Of a stretch of DNA of 34,556 nucleotides, positions 24,884 to 34,172 are shown piece by piece; the first letter of the stretch is position 1; each line of letters opens with the position of its first letter. Origin of the DNA: Crocinitomicaceae bacterium. GTDB taxonomy: Bacteria; Bacteroidota; Bacteroidia; Flavobacteriales_D; Crocinitomicaceae. The translations under genes were made by a program, and so were the position numbers. The notes under the pieces are model-generated. The model searched no databases and was not told the origin of the DNA. It was given only the letters and a program-made list of their open reading frames with translations. The DNA lies in assembly GCA_023264075.1 (NCBI GenBank), contig JALQTG010000267.1:1-34556 (forward strand), given 5' to 3'.

Positions 24884-24891
24884 TATATTTG
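24884..24891 (+). promoter_or_regulatory. -7 promoter box (TATATTTG) of the T9SS protein gene
   Basis: TATATTTG is a perfect TAnnTTTG element 22 bases before the ATG at 24914. The rest of the 194-base gap back to the divergent peptidase gene is AT-rich, with no further gene. Confidence 0.6.
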
Positions 24892-24913
24892 TTAACAAAT
24901 AATTAATTAAGCT

Positions 24914-26737
24914 ATGAAAAAAATTTATTTAAGTGCTTTAGCCCTTGGTCTTGGGACTTTAGCGTTTGGGCAGGTGAAACAACCAGCTTTAAATTCTGCG
25001 GTTAGCAAGGCAAAACCTGTTAACGCAACAACTCAAGCCCCAGGTGAAAAAGCCTTAGGTGTAGTAATTTGGTCGGATGATTTCTCTTCTGCTGCAGGTT
25101 GGACAATCGACAACAACGGTATTACCGGTGCTGCTTACGGATGGAACATCGATGCTGTGAACAGTGGGTGGTACAACGATCCTATAGCCTCTCCTTCTGG
25201 AGCAAATGGTTACGCAGAGTTGAACAACGGTGCTACACCAAACAGCTCAGAAGAAATTAACGTGGTTTACACCATGACTTCTGCCGCTCCTATAAACATC
25301 ACTGCATCGGGTGGTAGTGAATTTGTAAATCTTGAGTTTTACCAAAATGGTGCGCGTTTTAACGATGACCAATACGTAGAAATTAGTACTGATGGAACGA
25401 ACTTCGTGCGTGTATATGATAACTCAGGAAAAGAAGTGTTATCTGCTTCTGGAGGTTCTGCATATCCAAACCCAGACTTTATTCAAGTGAATTTAACACC
25501 TTACTTGAGTGCAACTCCTGGCGATATTTGGATTCGTTTTGGATGGACTTCTGCTTTCCCTACTAATCAAACTCTTCCAGCTTGGATTACTTACGGATGG
25601 CAAATTGATGATATCGCATTGAGAACTTTATCTGATAACGATATCGAATTGTCTGGATTGTACTATGGATCTGAAGGTTTGTACTACCACCAAATTCCTG
25701 TAGCACAGATTGCACCGATTGACTTTTCTATCGAGGCTTTCAATAAAGGATCACAAACTCAAACTGGTGTTACATTAACAGCAACTGAAACAGGAGGATC
25801 TGGTTTTTCATCTACTTCTACTGCTGCAACGATTGCATCATTAGATACTGCTACATTAGTTGCTGGTCCATTTACTCCTGCTGGAATCGGATCTTACTCT
25901 TTTGATTTTGCTTATGCTGCTGATGCAACAGATGATGTTCCTGCGAACAACGATATCAGCGCTGCTGGTTACGATTTCGAAGTAGGTCAAAATATCTATG
26001 CACGTGATAACGGTACTCCATCTGGTTCATACAACTTCGGTGGAACAGATCCTTTCGAATTCGGTAACCTTTACGACATCTTCACAACTGCTGACTTGAC
26101 GGCTATCAATGTACGTTTAGCAACTACTAGTCCAGTTGGAATGGAAATCGTTGGTAAAGTTTATGACTTGTCTACTGGAGATTTCGTATTCTTTGGTGAA
26201 ACTGATCCATACGTAGTAGCTGCCGGAGATCCAGGTACAGAATTAGTATTGCCTTTCAGTGCTCCACTTACGTTAACTGCTGCTGCTCCATACACTACTT
26301 ACTTAGTAGTTGTTGGTTCTTTTGAGCCAGGATTAGCGATTAGTACTGCTGGTTCTTCTGCACCACAAACAACGTTTGCATATGATATCAATGCAGATAT
26401 CTGGTACTACTCTACTACAACTCCTCATGTACGCATGAACTTTGACCCAACAGTTTCTTTGACTGAAACTGCTGCAAATGAGTTGAACGTTTCTACTTAC
26501 CCTAACCCAACGGCAACTTCAACTACTGTTGAATACACATTGCAAAATGCAAGTGATGTATCTTACAAGTTAGTAGATGCTGCTGGACAAACGGTAATGT
26601 CTGTAACAGAAAACAATGTACAAGCTGGGTCAAACCAAATCAATGTTGATGCTGCTGCATTAGCTAATGGTATCTACCACTTTACAATCTCAACAAATGA
26701 CGCAACAGTTACGCGTAAAATTGTTGTAAGCAAATAA
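24914..26737 (+). CDS. Type IX-secreted protein with jelly-roll N-domain and type A sorting domain
   Basis: The 607-residue protein has a signal peptide (MKKIYLSALALGLGTLAFGQ) and a C-terminal T9SS type A sorting domain from about residue 516 (NELNVSTYPNPTATSTTVEY, ending TRKIVVSK), so it is exported by the type IX system to the cell surface or medium. Residues about 45-240 look like a MAM/choice-of-anchor-J type jelly roll (VIWSDDFSSAAGWTIDNNG, then GWQIDDIAL). The middle resembles CARDB/Ig-like domains (FSIEAFNKGSQTQTGVTLTA). No catalytic motif is visible, so adhesion or matrix functions are more likely than enzymatic ones. Codons favour GCT, ACT, TCT and GGT, more biased than its neighbours, which suggests high expression. 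A strong terminator follows. Confidence 0.9.
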   Translation: MKKIYLSALALGLGTLAFGQVKQPALNSAVSKAKPVNATTQAPGEKALGVVIWSDDFSSAAGWTIDNNGITGAAYGWNIDAVNSGWYNDPIASPSGANGYAELNNGATPNSSEEINVVYTMTSAAPINITASGGSEFVNLEFYQNGARFNDDQYVEISTDGTNFVRVYDNSGKEVLSASGGSAYPNPDFIQVNLTPYLSATPGDIWIRFGWTSAFPTNQTLPAWITYGWQIDDIALRTLSDNDIELSGLYYGSEGLYYHQIPVAQIAPIDFSIEAFNKGSQTQTGVTLTATETGGSGFSSTSTAATIASLDTATLVAGPFTPAGIGSYSFDFAYAADATDDVPANNDISAAGYDFEVGQNIYARDNGTPSGSYNFGGTDPFEFGNLYDIFTTADLTAINVRLATTSPVGMEIVGKVYDLSTGDFVFFGETDPYVVAAGDPGTELVLPFSAPLTLTAAAPYTTYLVVVGSFEPGLAISTAGSSAPQTTFAYDINADIWYYSTTTPHVRMNFDPTVSLTETAANELNVSTYPNPTATSTTVEYTLQNASDVSYKLVDAAGQTVMSVTENNVQAGSNQINVDAAALANGIYHFTISTNDATVTRKIVVSK

Positions 26738-26754
26738 GCTTTATATTAGTTAAC

Positions 26755-26787
26755 AAAAAAGGGGGTGAATTATTCACCCCCTTTTTT
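26755..26787 (+). terminator. Rho-independent terminator after the T9SS protein gene
   Basis: AAAAAAGGGGGTGAA pairs perfectly with TTCACCCCCTTTTTT around a tiny AT loop, beginning 18 bases after the stop codon. It is symmetric and could act both ways, but the gene on either side is on the plus strand. Confidence 0.92.
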
Positions 26788-26843
26788 GTTTCTGATGAAG
26801 ATAAAAATACATTGTGAATATTGTCCTTATCTTTACCTCTTAA

Positions 26844-29609
26844 ATGACTCAAATTAAAGACACTAAACACTACTCGATAGCAAAAAAACAACCCTTTCTC
26901 ATCGCAGGTTCTTTATATACTATTCTACTTATTGTTTGTTTTTTTCCCTTGTTCTTTGGTACCGCTAGTCTCAACTGGGACGCATTTGACCTGTGGATGC
27001 CCTGGAAGCACTTCATTGTTGAAGAGTTCTATGCTGGTGATTTACCCCTTTGGAACCCCTATTTTAGAGATGGGTTTCCCCAGCATGGAGACACGATGAC
27101 TTGGTACCCCATTAGTTGGGCAATTGGATTTTTGTTTGGCGGGTATAACCTGCATGCATTGAATGTAGATTATTTACTTCATTTACTGGTGGCCGGAACC
27201 GGAATGTTTGCACTCACCAAGCGATTTTACTCCAAGAACACCATTAACTTTCTGTTAGGCCTGAGCTTTATGCTATCGGGGTTTATGATTGGTAATGCAC
27301 AACACATCTCCTGGATTATCAGTGCGGCCTGGATTCCATGGTACTTTATAGCTATTTTCCAACTCCGGGACAAACAACAAATCAAACAACTGCTCCACTT
27401 TGCTGTTGTTGGTTACTTGCTTTTTTCTGGTGGATATTTGGCCATTTTTTTTGTACTCGTTTACCTCACATTGCTGCTGCTTATTTGGTTTTACTTTAAT
27501 CGTGAGAGCCGAGCTGTTACTGTTTTTTATCGGTATTTTGCGGTAGGCATTCTTCTTATAGCGTTGCTATCCCTACCCTTACTATTGTCCGCCTTCGAAC
27601 TGTTTCCATTGTTTAATCGCTTTCAGGTAGAGGAAGTAAGCGCATCCTTAGATATTCAACTTGGTGCTACTCCTTGGAATGGAATATTATCTATACTGTT
27701 CCCTCTTTCTTCTGGAATCTATAATGTACCTGAAATTGAATTTGGTACCTTTTCTACGTATTTCGGTCTTGTACCGTTTGTGCTACTTTTCGCAAAATTC
27801 AAAACGATCTATGTCAACCGGCGATTTCTCTTTCTCTTTATTATTGCCGTTCTAGCCTTAATGTGTTCTATGGGTGACGTGTTCCCCATTCGAAAAATTG
27901 TCAGCGTTCTACCTCTCTTGGATTTATTTCGCTACCCTGCGCTTTTTCGACTATTTTCAATTTTTATTGCGCTAGTTCTATTAGCTATGGTCTTGGAAAG
28001 GTCACCGCTGCAAAAGAGTATCCCTACTACCTCCGCCGCGCGTTGGGGGCTCATTACCACAGGAGTGCTTCTCCTCATTACTTCTGGGTACTTATTGATG
28101 CACTCCGAAGTATTGACTAACCTCAGTTATTTTAAAACTATTCCCTACACTAAGCCGCTAGAACACACCTCATTTATTGACCGGCTCGGGCTGAATTTAG
28201 GCATTTTGGGAATGCTTCTAACAGGGCTTTCCATATGGTGGTTCAGAAAAAAATATGTCACGTTCAATTCCTTTCTATTTCTGGTGTGGGGCCTTGAGCT
28301 ATTAGTGGTAGCGGCAAGCTCTGCGCCTCATGCTGTTTATCATCCAGTAAATGTTCCTTGGGCCAACCATATCATTCGTTCGCAACCATTAGAACATCCT
28401 CCATTGATATCTGATCATGCGAAACAAGAGGCGATTAACTGGAAAGATTACTTGGGTTTCTCCTGGCAATCAAAAACCTTTTATACCAAGCAATTTAGCA
28501 GCCTATGGTACAACCCTCTTCATATTAAGTCACCTGCAGTCGGGGCGGATGTTATCCCGATTCATCGTTCAGAAAACACGCCCATCATAGGTCGGTTGGT
28601 CAAAGACTCGATTGGAAACATGTCGGTTGTGCAGGATGAAACGATTTCCCTCAAGATTCTATCCAATCAACATTGGACTATTTCTTATCCTTCGACACTG
28701 CCAAATGGAAGCGTTCTCTTTATCAAGCAACACTATGTTCCAGAATGGGAAGCGCTTTCAGTGAAGGGCAAGTTACCGCTAAAACAAAGTGATGAAGGGT
28801 TTTTGCTACTAGAAGTTGATCCTTCCGAATATACAACATTTGACCTCGTATATAACCGTTCTCCTTACCTTATTACATTTTGGATTTCCCTTAGTTTGTT
28901 TTGTCTTTTCCTTTTTATACTGCTGTTAGTACATCCGAACAAATGGCTCTGGTTTACGACTTTTGCGGTGCTGTTCATTCTTGGCTTTCTGAATAATCGT
29001 CCACGTATCTTCGCACAATCATCCGAGGAAATCTCGGAGTATAATACGCTCACTCGATCGGATTTCGAAACTTCAATGTTTTCATCCAACGAATTTTGGA
29101 AACAGAAAAGCGACACGCTCTATGTTCCTACCGAAATTCCTAAAACAGACCAAGAAATTGCATATTTACAGCTGAATGCTCCAACGACTTTGACCACCGT
29201 GAAAATTAATGATGTGCTGTACCAACAACGCATCAAAAAATCGCTAGATCAGCCCATCACAGCCATCGCTAGCAATGATGACCCTACCCGTTTTCAGTTC
29301 GACTTACATACTGGATTAAGACAACATCAGCTGTTTGACAAAGTACTTCTCTTATCTTTCAATTATTCTGCATCCCAAGAAACCGCTCTTCAGTTTTGGA
29401 TAGCGCATAAACGTGAAGGAAAGTGGATTAATGGAAATGCTTGGCCGCTTTCGTCTTCCGTGGGATCAACTCAACAACATGTTTCAGCCGTCGACATTTC
29501 CTCCTATGACCTATTGCCGTCGGATGAATTAACCCTTTTTGTATGGGGAGAAGAAGATCCTCAATTTACCTGGAAGGACTTTTCAATCCATGTGATTACA
29601 GCGCCATAA
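26844..29609 (+). CDS. YfhO-like polytopic membrane protein (GT-C type)
   Basis: The 921-residue protein has about a dozen hydrophobic segments and the pattern of the YfhO family: a first external loop with D46 and D49 in SLNWDAFDLWMP and then GDLPLWNPYFRDGFPQHGD. That loop architecture is shared with GT-C glycosyltransferases, which use polyprenyl-phosphate sugars; YfhO in Bacillus is implicated in glycosylating lipoteichoic acid. Two soluble parts stand out: a beta-rich domain before the last helices (about 560-680), and a tail of about 200 residues after the final helix (from about residue 720). A TATCTTTA sequence 11 bases upstream is near the -7 consensus. Its 3' end overlaps the convergent ldcA by 14 bases. 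The substrate is unknown. Confidence 0.7.
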   Translation: MTQIKDTKHYSIAKKQPFLIAGSLYTILLIVCFFPLFFGTASLNWDAFDLWMPWKHFIVEEFYAGDLPLWNPYFRDGFPQHGDTMTWYPISWAIGFLFGGYNLHALNVDYLLHLLVAGTGMFALTKRFYSKNTINFLLGLSFMLSGFMIGNAQHISWIISAAWIPWYFIAIFQLRDKQQIKQLLHFAVVGYLLFSGGYLAIFFVLVYLTLLLLIWFYFNRESRAVTVFYRYFAVGILLIALLSLPLLLSAFELFPLFNRFQVEEVSASLDIQLGATPWNGILSILFPLSSGIYNVPEIEFGTFSTYFGLVPFVLLFAKFKTIYVNRRFLFLFIIAVLALMCSMGDVFPIRKIVSVLPLLDLFRYPALFRLFSIFIALVLLAMVLERSPLQKSIPTTSAARWGLITTGVLLLITSGYLLMHSEVLTNLSYFKTIPYTKPLEHTSFIDRLGLNLGILGMLLTGLSIWWFRKKYVTFNSFLFLVWGLELLVVAASSAPHAVYHPVNVPWANHIIRSQPLEHPPLISDHAKQEAINWKDYLGFSWQSKTFYTKQFSSLWYNPLHIKSPAVGADVIPIHRSENTPIIGRLVKDSIGNMSVVQDETISLKILSNQHWTISYPSTLPNGSVLFIKQHYVPEWEALSVKGKLPLKQSDEGFLLLEVDPSEYTTFDLVYNRSPYLITFWISLSLFCLFLFILLLVHPNKWLWFTTFAVLFILGFLNNRPRIFAQSSEEISEYNTLTRSDFETSMFSSNEFWKQKSDTLYVPTEIPKTDQEIAYLQLNAPTTLTTVKINDVLYQQRIKKSLDQPITAIASNDDPTRFQFDLHTGLRQHQLFDKVLLLSFNYSASQETALQFWIAHKREGKWINGNAWPLSSSVGSTQQHVSAVDISSYDLLPSDELTLFVWGEEDPQFTWKDFSIHVITAP

Positions 29610-30489
29610 GTGAACACCCATTGATCGTTGCTCTGAAAACAACCGTTTCACCAAGTAGAAGGGCCCTATTGTCATCGCAGTGTCCCGCTGGGAAATCAAA
29701 AGCAACAGGAATATTTCGGTAGTTAAAGTGTTCTAAAATGATTTGTTGCAACGATTTTCCAAAGGGCGTTTCTGTATCCTTAATAGCTGAAAAACTACCG
29801 ACAACAACGCCATTAATCTTATCTAACACTCCCGACTTAGATAACGTGTAAAACATTCTATCAATAGCATATAAGTGTTCACCAACCTCTTCTACAAACA
29901 AAATGGCATCGGTATAATCCGGCATCGAATTTGTGTTGACCAATCCCGTCAGTACAGCTAGGTTTCCTCCAAGCAACTTACCCGTTGCCTCTCCTTCTTT
30001 AACGCTATCCGAAGACCAGGAGTACTGCATTGGCCTTCCGGCAATCACCTCCAACACACTTTGAAGAGCGGTGGCACTATTTGTCGAATAATTAAGTGGC
30101 ATTGTGCCATGAACCCCTACAATTCCCATACGATTGAGATGCTGAAGAAAAACAGTCACATCACTAAACCCAATTATCCATTTTGGATGATCCACCATTA
30201 CGGACCAATTCAATCGGTCAACCAGCCGAACACAACCATAACCACCTCTTGCACAAACAATGGCCTTCACATCTTCGTCGTCCAATGCGCGTTGAAAATC
30301 CTGTAATCGCTCCGCATCTGTGCCCGAAAAATAATAATGGTCACCTGAGACATTCTTTCCTAATTTTACGGTATAACCAGCCGCTTCCCAAAATGATTGG
30401 GCGGAAAAAACAAGCTCTTCGCTTATCGCTTTTGCCGGAGCAACGATAGCAATAGTATCTCCTTTTTTTAGGTATTGAGGGCGCTTCAC
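29596..30489 (-). CDS. LD-carboxypeptidase (peptidase S66)
   Basis: S66 enzymes cut the L,D bond between meso-diaminopimelate and the terminal D-alanine of murein tetrapeptides during peptidoglycan recycling. The 297-residue protein has KKGDTIAIVAPAK at the N-terminus, CARGGYGCVRLVDRL, the nucleophile S109 in IIGFSDVTVFL, LLGGNLAVLTGL, and the Glu and His of the triad in LFVEEVGEHLYAIDRM and DFPAGHCDDN. It has no signal peptide, so it is cytosolic, as expected for recycling. The start is GTG at 30489, sharing one base with the ChaN stop codon (TAGTG), so it is translated after ChaN in one unit. The 3' end overlaps the YfhO-like gene by 14 bases. Confidence 0.93.
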   Translation of the reverse strand: MKRPQYLKKGDTIAIVAPAKAISEELVFSAQSFWEAAGYTVKLGKNVSGDHYYFSGTDAERLQDFQRALDDEDVKAIVCARGGYGCVRLVDRLNWSVMVDHPKWIIGFSDVTVFLQHLNRMGIVGVHGTMPLNYSTNSATALQSVLEVIAGRPMQYSWSSDSVKEGEATGKLLGGNLAVLTGLVNTNSMPDYTDAILFVEEVGEHLYAIDRMFYTLSKSGVLDKINGVVVGSFSAIKDTETPFGKSLQQIILEHFNYRNIPVAFDFPAGHCDDNRALLLGETVVFRATINGCSLMAL

Positions 30490-31352
30490 TATTTGTAGGT
30501 TGACGTCATTTCATGATCAACCGCCAAAATAAAATCAGCTGTTGCAAATTCACTCTTGTCCACGCTGTTGATGTCTTCAACAAGGATTGTATTGATCGTT
30601 TTTATCCTCGTTTCTGGTCGATATTGTTTGATGTACCAGTAAATCCCCTGGTAATAATTACTGTGGAACGAACCATTAAAATGTATAAAGGTTGTGTTTT
30701 CGATGAGTCCTGATACGATTCTATGAGCCATTGTTGCATCTTTAATCGCTTGAGCTTTTGGGAAATTTTCCCCACCATGTCCCCCCATCATTTCAAGCAT
30801 GGCTTGGTATTGGGAAAGATTCGCGTCATACGGAATCGGGAGGGGTGCAAGCCAATTCTTTTCATCATCGGGCAGCTCGTTCAACGCTTCAAACCCGTTC
30901 TTGTAGACAATGCTGGCATATTTTCTCGGTACATTACACGCAATAAACCGAATTTCTTCTTGTTTTGCGTATTCAACAAGAGGGGCGTAATCTGTTGCAT
31001 AATTGCTCCACAAGCGTGCCAATGTATCAAAGCCTTTTTGATCAATTTCTCCTGCTAAATATTGGTTCAGTTGCACTTGGTTATCGGTTTCGAACATCTC
31101 TGCTCCTAGAACAATTCCTCTTTGTTCATGAATTGATTGGGTCACCTTGAGCTGCATCCAATGGGCAATTGGGTTATCATGCAATTCACCAAAGAGAACA
31201 ACGTCACTCTCTGCAAAGACTTTTATCATCTTTTGGTAAGCTACTTTTTTTCCTTTTTTATCATAAAGCTGAAACGCTGCGTCATGCTGGCCAAAAGAGA
31301 ATACTCCTGCTAAGAGCCAACAACTTAGTACTGCTATCCATTTGTTTTTCAT
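30489..31352 (-). CDS. ChaN-like (haem-binding uptake, Tiki superfamily) exported protein
   Basis: The 287-residue protein has a signal peptide (CWLLAGVFSFGQ) and the ChaN/DUF399 signature: VVLFGELHDNPIAHWMQLKV at about 51-70, LGAEMFETDNQVQLNQYLAG, and FIHFNGSFHSNYYQGIYWYI. These residues line the pocket that binds haem in ChaN and the metal in TIKI/EreA-like members. ChaN in Campylobacter is an iron-regulated haem-binding lipoprotein; here no lipobox is evident, so this form may be periplasmic and soluble. It is translationally coupled to the LD-carboxypeptidase gene. Whether it binds haem or acts as a hydrolase is unclear. Confidence 0.85.
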   Translation of the reverse strand: MKNKWIAVLSCWLLAGVFSFGQHDAAFQLYDKKGKKVAYQKMIKVFAESDVVLFGELHDNPIAHWMQLKVTQSIHEQRGIVLGAEMFETDNQVQLNQYLAGEIDQKGFDTLARLWSNYATDYAPLVEYAKQEEIRFIACNVPRKYASIVYKNGFEALNELPDDEKNWLAPLPIPYDANLSQYQAMLEMMGGHGGENFPKAQAIKDATMAHRIVSGLIENTTFIHFNGSFHSNYYQGIYWYIKQYRPETRIKTINTILVEDINSVDKSEFATADFILAVDHEMTSTYK

Positions 31353-31397
31353 GCCCTAATCTTTTAACTCTTCCCCTCGCGGCGGAGAACTCATCAA

Positions 31398-33620
31398 TTA
31401 CCTTCCGAGACGATCAATTATCGCGTTAAACGTTTCGCTTGGACGCATCACCTCAAAAAGACGTTCCTCTGGTGCACGATAGTATCCCATAATGTCCGCT
31501 GGACTTCCTTGCACTGCGAGAAGCTCATGAACAATTTGTTCTTCTTTTTCTCTTAATTGTTGTGCTATTGGTGCAAAAACCGCTTCTAGCTCCATGTCGT
31601 CACTTTGGTTTTCCAACACTTCCGCCCAATAAAGCGCCAAATAAAAATGACTTCCTCTGTTATCAATTTCACCCACCTTTCGAGAAGGAGATTTTCCATT
31701 GGAAAGCAACCTAACCGTTGCCTCGTCTAGCGTATCCGCCAGCACTTTCGCTTTTGGGTTGTTTTGTGTATTCCCTAAATGTTCCAATGAAGCCGCCAAG
31801 GCTAAAAACTCGCCTAAAGAATCCCATCTTAAATAGTTTTCTTCCATCAGTTGCTCAACATGTTTTGGAGCTGAACCTCCAGCGCCTGTTTCAAATAACC
31901 CACCACCGTTCATCAATGGAACAATAGACAGCATTTTGGCACTTGTCCCTACTTCCAAAATAGGAAAAAGGTCCGTTAAATAGTCCCTCAACACGTTTCC
32001 ACTTACTGAAATCGTGTCTTTTCCTTCCTTAATGCGCTGCAAAGAATATATCGTGGCTTCGAAAGGCGCCATAATCTGAATGTCCAATCCTTCCGTATCG
32101 TGTTCTGCTAAATAGGTCGTTACCTTTTGAATGATTTCTGCATCGTGCGCTCTATTTTTATCCAACCAGAAAATCGCAGGATTCTTTGTTGCTTTAGCAC
32201 GCGTAACAGCCAACTTAACCCAGTCTTTGATCGGTGCATCCTTTACTTGACACATTCTCCAAATATCCCCAGATTCGACGCTATGTTCTAACACCACGTC
32301 TCCGTTAAGATCAACAACCTGAACCTTACCAGGAGAAGGTATTTCAAATGTTTTGTCGTGCGAACCATATTCTTCCGCCTTTTGGGCCATTAAGCCTACA
32401 TTGGAAACACTTCCCATGGTTGCAGGATCAAAAGCACCATTTTCTTTACAAAAGTCAATCGTAGCTTGGTAAATTCCTGCATAACTACTATCTGGAATAA
32501 CCGCTTTCGTGTCCTGTTGTTTTCCTTCTTTGTTCCACATTTGACCTGAAGTACGAATCATTGCAGGCATTGACGCATCAATAATAACATCACTTGGAAC
32601 GTGTAAGTTAGTAATCCCTTTATCAGAATTCACCATTGCAAGTGCTGGTCCATTTGCGAAACTCGCTGCTATATCATTTTCAATTTCTTGACGTTTCTCT
32701 GTTGGAAGACCGGAAATCTTATTGATTAGGTCTCCAAATCCATTATTCACATTTACACCTAAATCATCGAATGTTTTTCCGTGTTTTTCAAATAGGTCTT
32801 TGAAGAAAGTACGCACTGCATGTCCAAAAATAATTGGATCTGAAACCTTCATCATCGTCGCTTTCATGTGGAGCGAAAAGAGCACTCCTGATGCCTTTGC
32901 GTCCGCAACTTGTTCCTCCAAAAATTGAAGCAACTGATTTTTATTCATTACAGTTGCGTCAATAATTTCACCGGCCAGTAATTCGGTCTTCTCCTTTAAA
33001 ACAGTAACCTGACCCTGCGTTCCTATATGTTGTATTTTCACGGTGGTGGCTGCTCCTATCGTACGTGATTGCTCGTTCGCGAAAAAATCTCCGCCACTCA
33101 TTGTGGCCACATGTGTTTTGGACGTATTGCTCCAAGCACCCATGCTGTGTGGATGTTGCTTCGCAAACTCTTTCACTGCACGCGGTGCGCGACGATCTGA
33201 ATTTCCTTCCCGTAAAACTGGATTCACCGCACTTCCTTTCACTTTGTCATATTTTGCCCTAATCGCCTTTTCTTCCTCCGAAGAAGGATCCTCTGGATAA
33301 TCTGGGAGCGCATATCCTTTTGCTTGAAGCTCAGAAATAGCCCCTTTGATTTGTGGCAATGACGCAGATATGTTCGGTAACTTAATAATGTTTGCATCTG
33401 GTTGTATAACTAATTGGCCCAACTCAGCTAGGTCATCATTTACACGTTGTTCAGCGGTTAAAACATCTGGAAACTGGGCCAAAATCCTTCCCGCCAAAGA
33501 AATATCCCTAGTTTCCACATTGATTCCTGCTTGGTTTGTAAAAGACCGTATAATAGGAAGCAACGAGTGTGTTGCTAAAAATGGGGCTTCGTCTGTTTTC
33601 GTGTAAATAATTGTTGACAT
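31398..33620 (-). CDS. Monomeric NADP-dependent isocitrate dehydrogenase
   Basis: This 740-residue enzyme oxidatively decarboxylates isocitrate to 2-oxoglutarate in the citric-acid cycle with NADP, as a monomer unlike the dimeric icd product. The size matches the monomeric class (about 740 residues). Signature stretches are YTKTDEAPFLATHSLLPI at the N-terminus, LKLPNISAS-like IIKLPNISASLPQIKGAI, NPVLREGNSDRRAPRAVKEF, THVATMSGGDFFANEQS and SVSGNVLRDYLTDLFPILEV, and the end APEERLFEVMRPSETFN. It is monocistronic or leads into chaN 45 bases downstream. It is a central metabolic gene in many Bacteroidota. Confidence 0.97.
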   Translation of the reverse strand: MSTIIYTKTDEAPFLATHSLLPIIRSFTNQAGINVETRDISLAGRILAQFPDVLTAEQRVNDDLAELGQLVIQPDANIIKLPNISASLPQIKGAISELQAKGYALPDYPEDPSSEEEKAIRAKYDKVKGSAVNPVLREGNSDRRAPRAVKEFAKQHPHSMGAWSNTSKTHVATMSGGDFFANEQSRTIGAATTVKIQHIGTQGQVTVLKEKTELLAGEIIDATVMNKNQLLQFLEEQVADAKASGVLFSLHMKATMMKVSDPIIFGHAVRTFFKDLFEKHGKTFDDLGVNVNNGFGDLINKISGLPTEKRQEIENDIAASFANGPALAMVNSDKGITNLHVPSDVIIDASMPAMIRTSGQMWNKEGKQQDTKAVIPDSSYAGIYQATIDFCKENGAFDPATMGSVSNVGLMAQKAEEYGSHDKTFEIPSPGKVQVVDLNGDVVLEHSVESGDIWRMCQVKDAPIKDWVKLAVTRAKATKNPAIFWLDKNRAHDAEIIQKVTTYLAEHDTEGLDIQIMAPFEATIYSLQRIKEGKDTISVSGNVLRDYLTDLFPILEVGTSAKMLSIVPLMNGGGLFETGAGGSAPKHVEQLMEENYLRWDSLGEFLALAASLEHLGNTQNNPKAKVLADTLDEATVRLLSNGKSPSRKVGEIDNRGSHFYLALYWAEVLENQSDDMELEAVFAPIAQQLREKEEQIVHELLAVQGSPADIMGYYRAPEERLFEVMRPSETFNAIIDRLGR

Positions 33621-33724
33621 AAAGGGTTTTTTTAAGTAAAATACAAGTGTGCTTGGAAAGAAAACCGCGCCCCGCGAAAGTAAGAAAATTCAACTGATTA
33701 CGAAGGCTGAACAGGACACAAATT

Positions 33725-34135
33725 TTATCGTATCATCACCCCTGGTTTGTTGATCAAGGGTATTTGCACAAAGTTGTCCTCTTTAATGGTCTCTTGAAGA
33801 AAGATAAATTTCTTATCGTACATCGCGTCATTCATCCAAAAGCTTACCCAATATTCATTGTTCAATCCAAAAACATCTTCGATTATTGGTTCAATTTTTT
33901 TAAACGAGCGAGGTGGTACATTTTCAAGATTATGGCGCAGCATAGATGTTTTCACTTGCTCCTCTGTTTCATGGTGAACAGCATATCCAACAGAGCTCAC
34001 TAAAACACCTTCTAATTCAACCTCGTAAAAGTTCAATAAGTAAACGTTAAACACGGGCTCTCCTAGTTCATTGAGTTCTTCTACAACTGCAACCGCCGCC
34101 TGGGTTACTTTCGGACCCTGAAGTTCTTCTTTCAT
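33725..34135 (-). CDS. Conserved small protein of unknown function
   Basis: The 136-residue protein starts MKEELQGPKVTQAAVAVVEE and contains NVYLLNFYEVELEGVLVSSV, KTSMLRHNLENVPPRSFKKI, NNEYWVSFWMNDAMYDKKFI and the end KPGVMIR. The same pattern occurs in many Bacteroidota genomes, sometimes labelled phosphoribosylpyrophosphate synthetase, but the protein is far too short and has no PRPP-binding motif, so I reject that name. It is cytosolic, acidic and without a signal peptide. The gene lies between the serine hydrolase (37 bases upstream) and idh (104 bases downstream), all on the minus strand. Function is unknown. Confidence 0.8.
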   Translation of the reverse strand: MKEELQGPKVTQAAVAVVEELNELGEPVFNVYLLNFYEVELEGVLVSSVGYAVHHETEEQVKTSMLRHNLENVPPRSFKKIEPIIEDVFGLNNEYWVSFWMNDAMYDKKFIFLQETIKEDNFVQIPLINKPGVMIR

Positions 34136-34172
34136 CTGCTTGTTATCGTCCTATTTTAAATTGTGTTCACGT

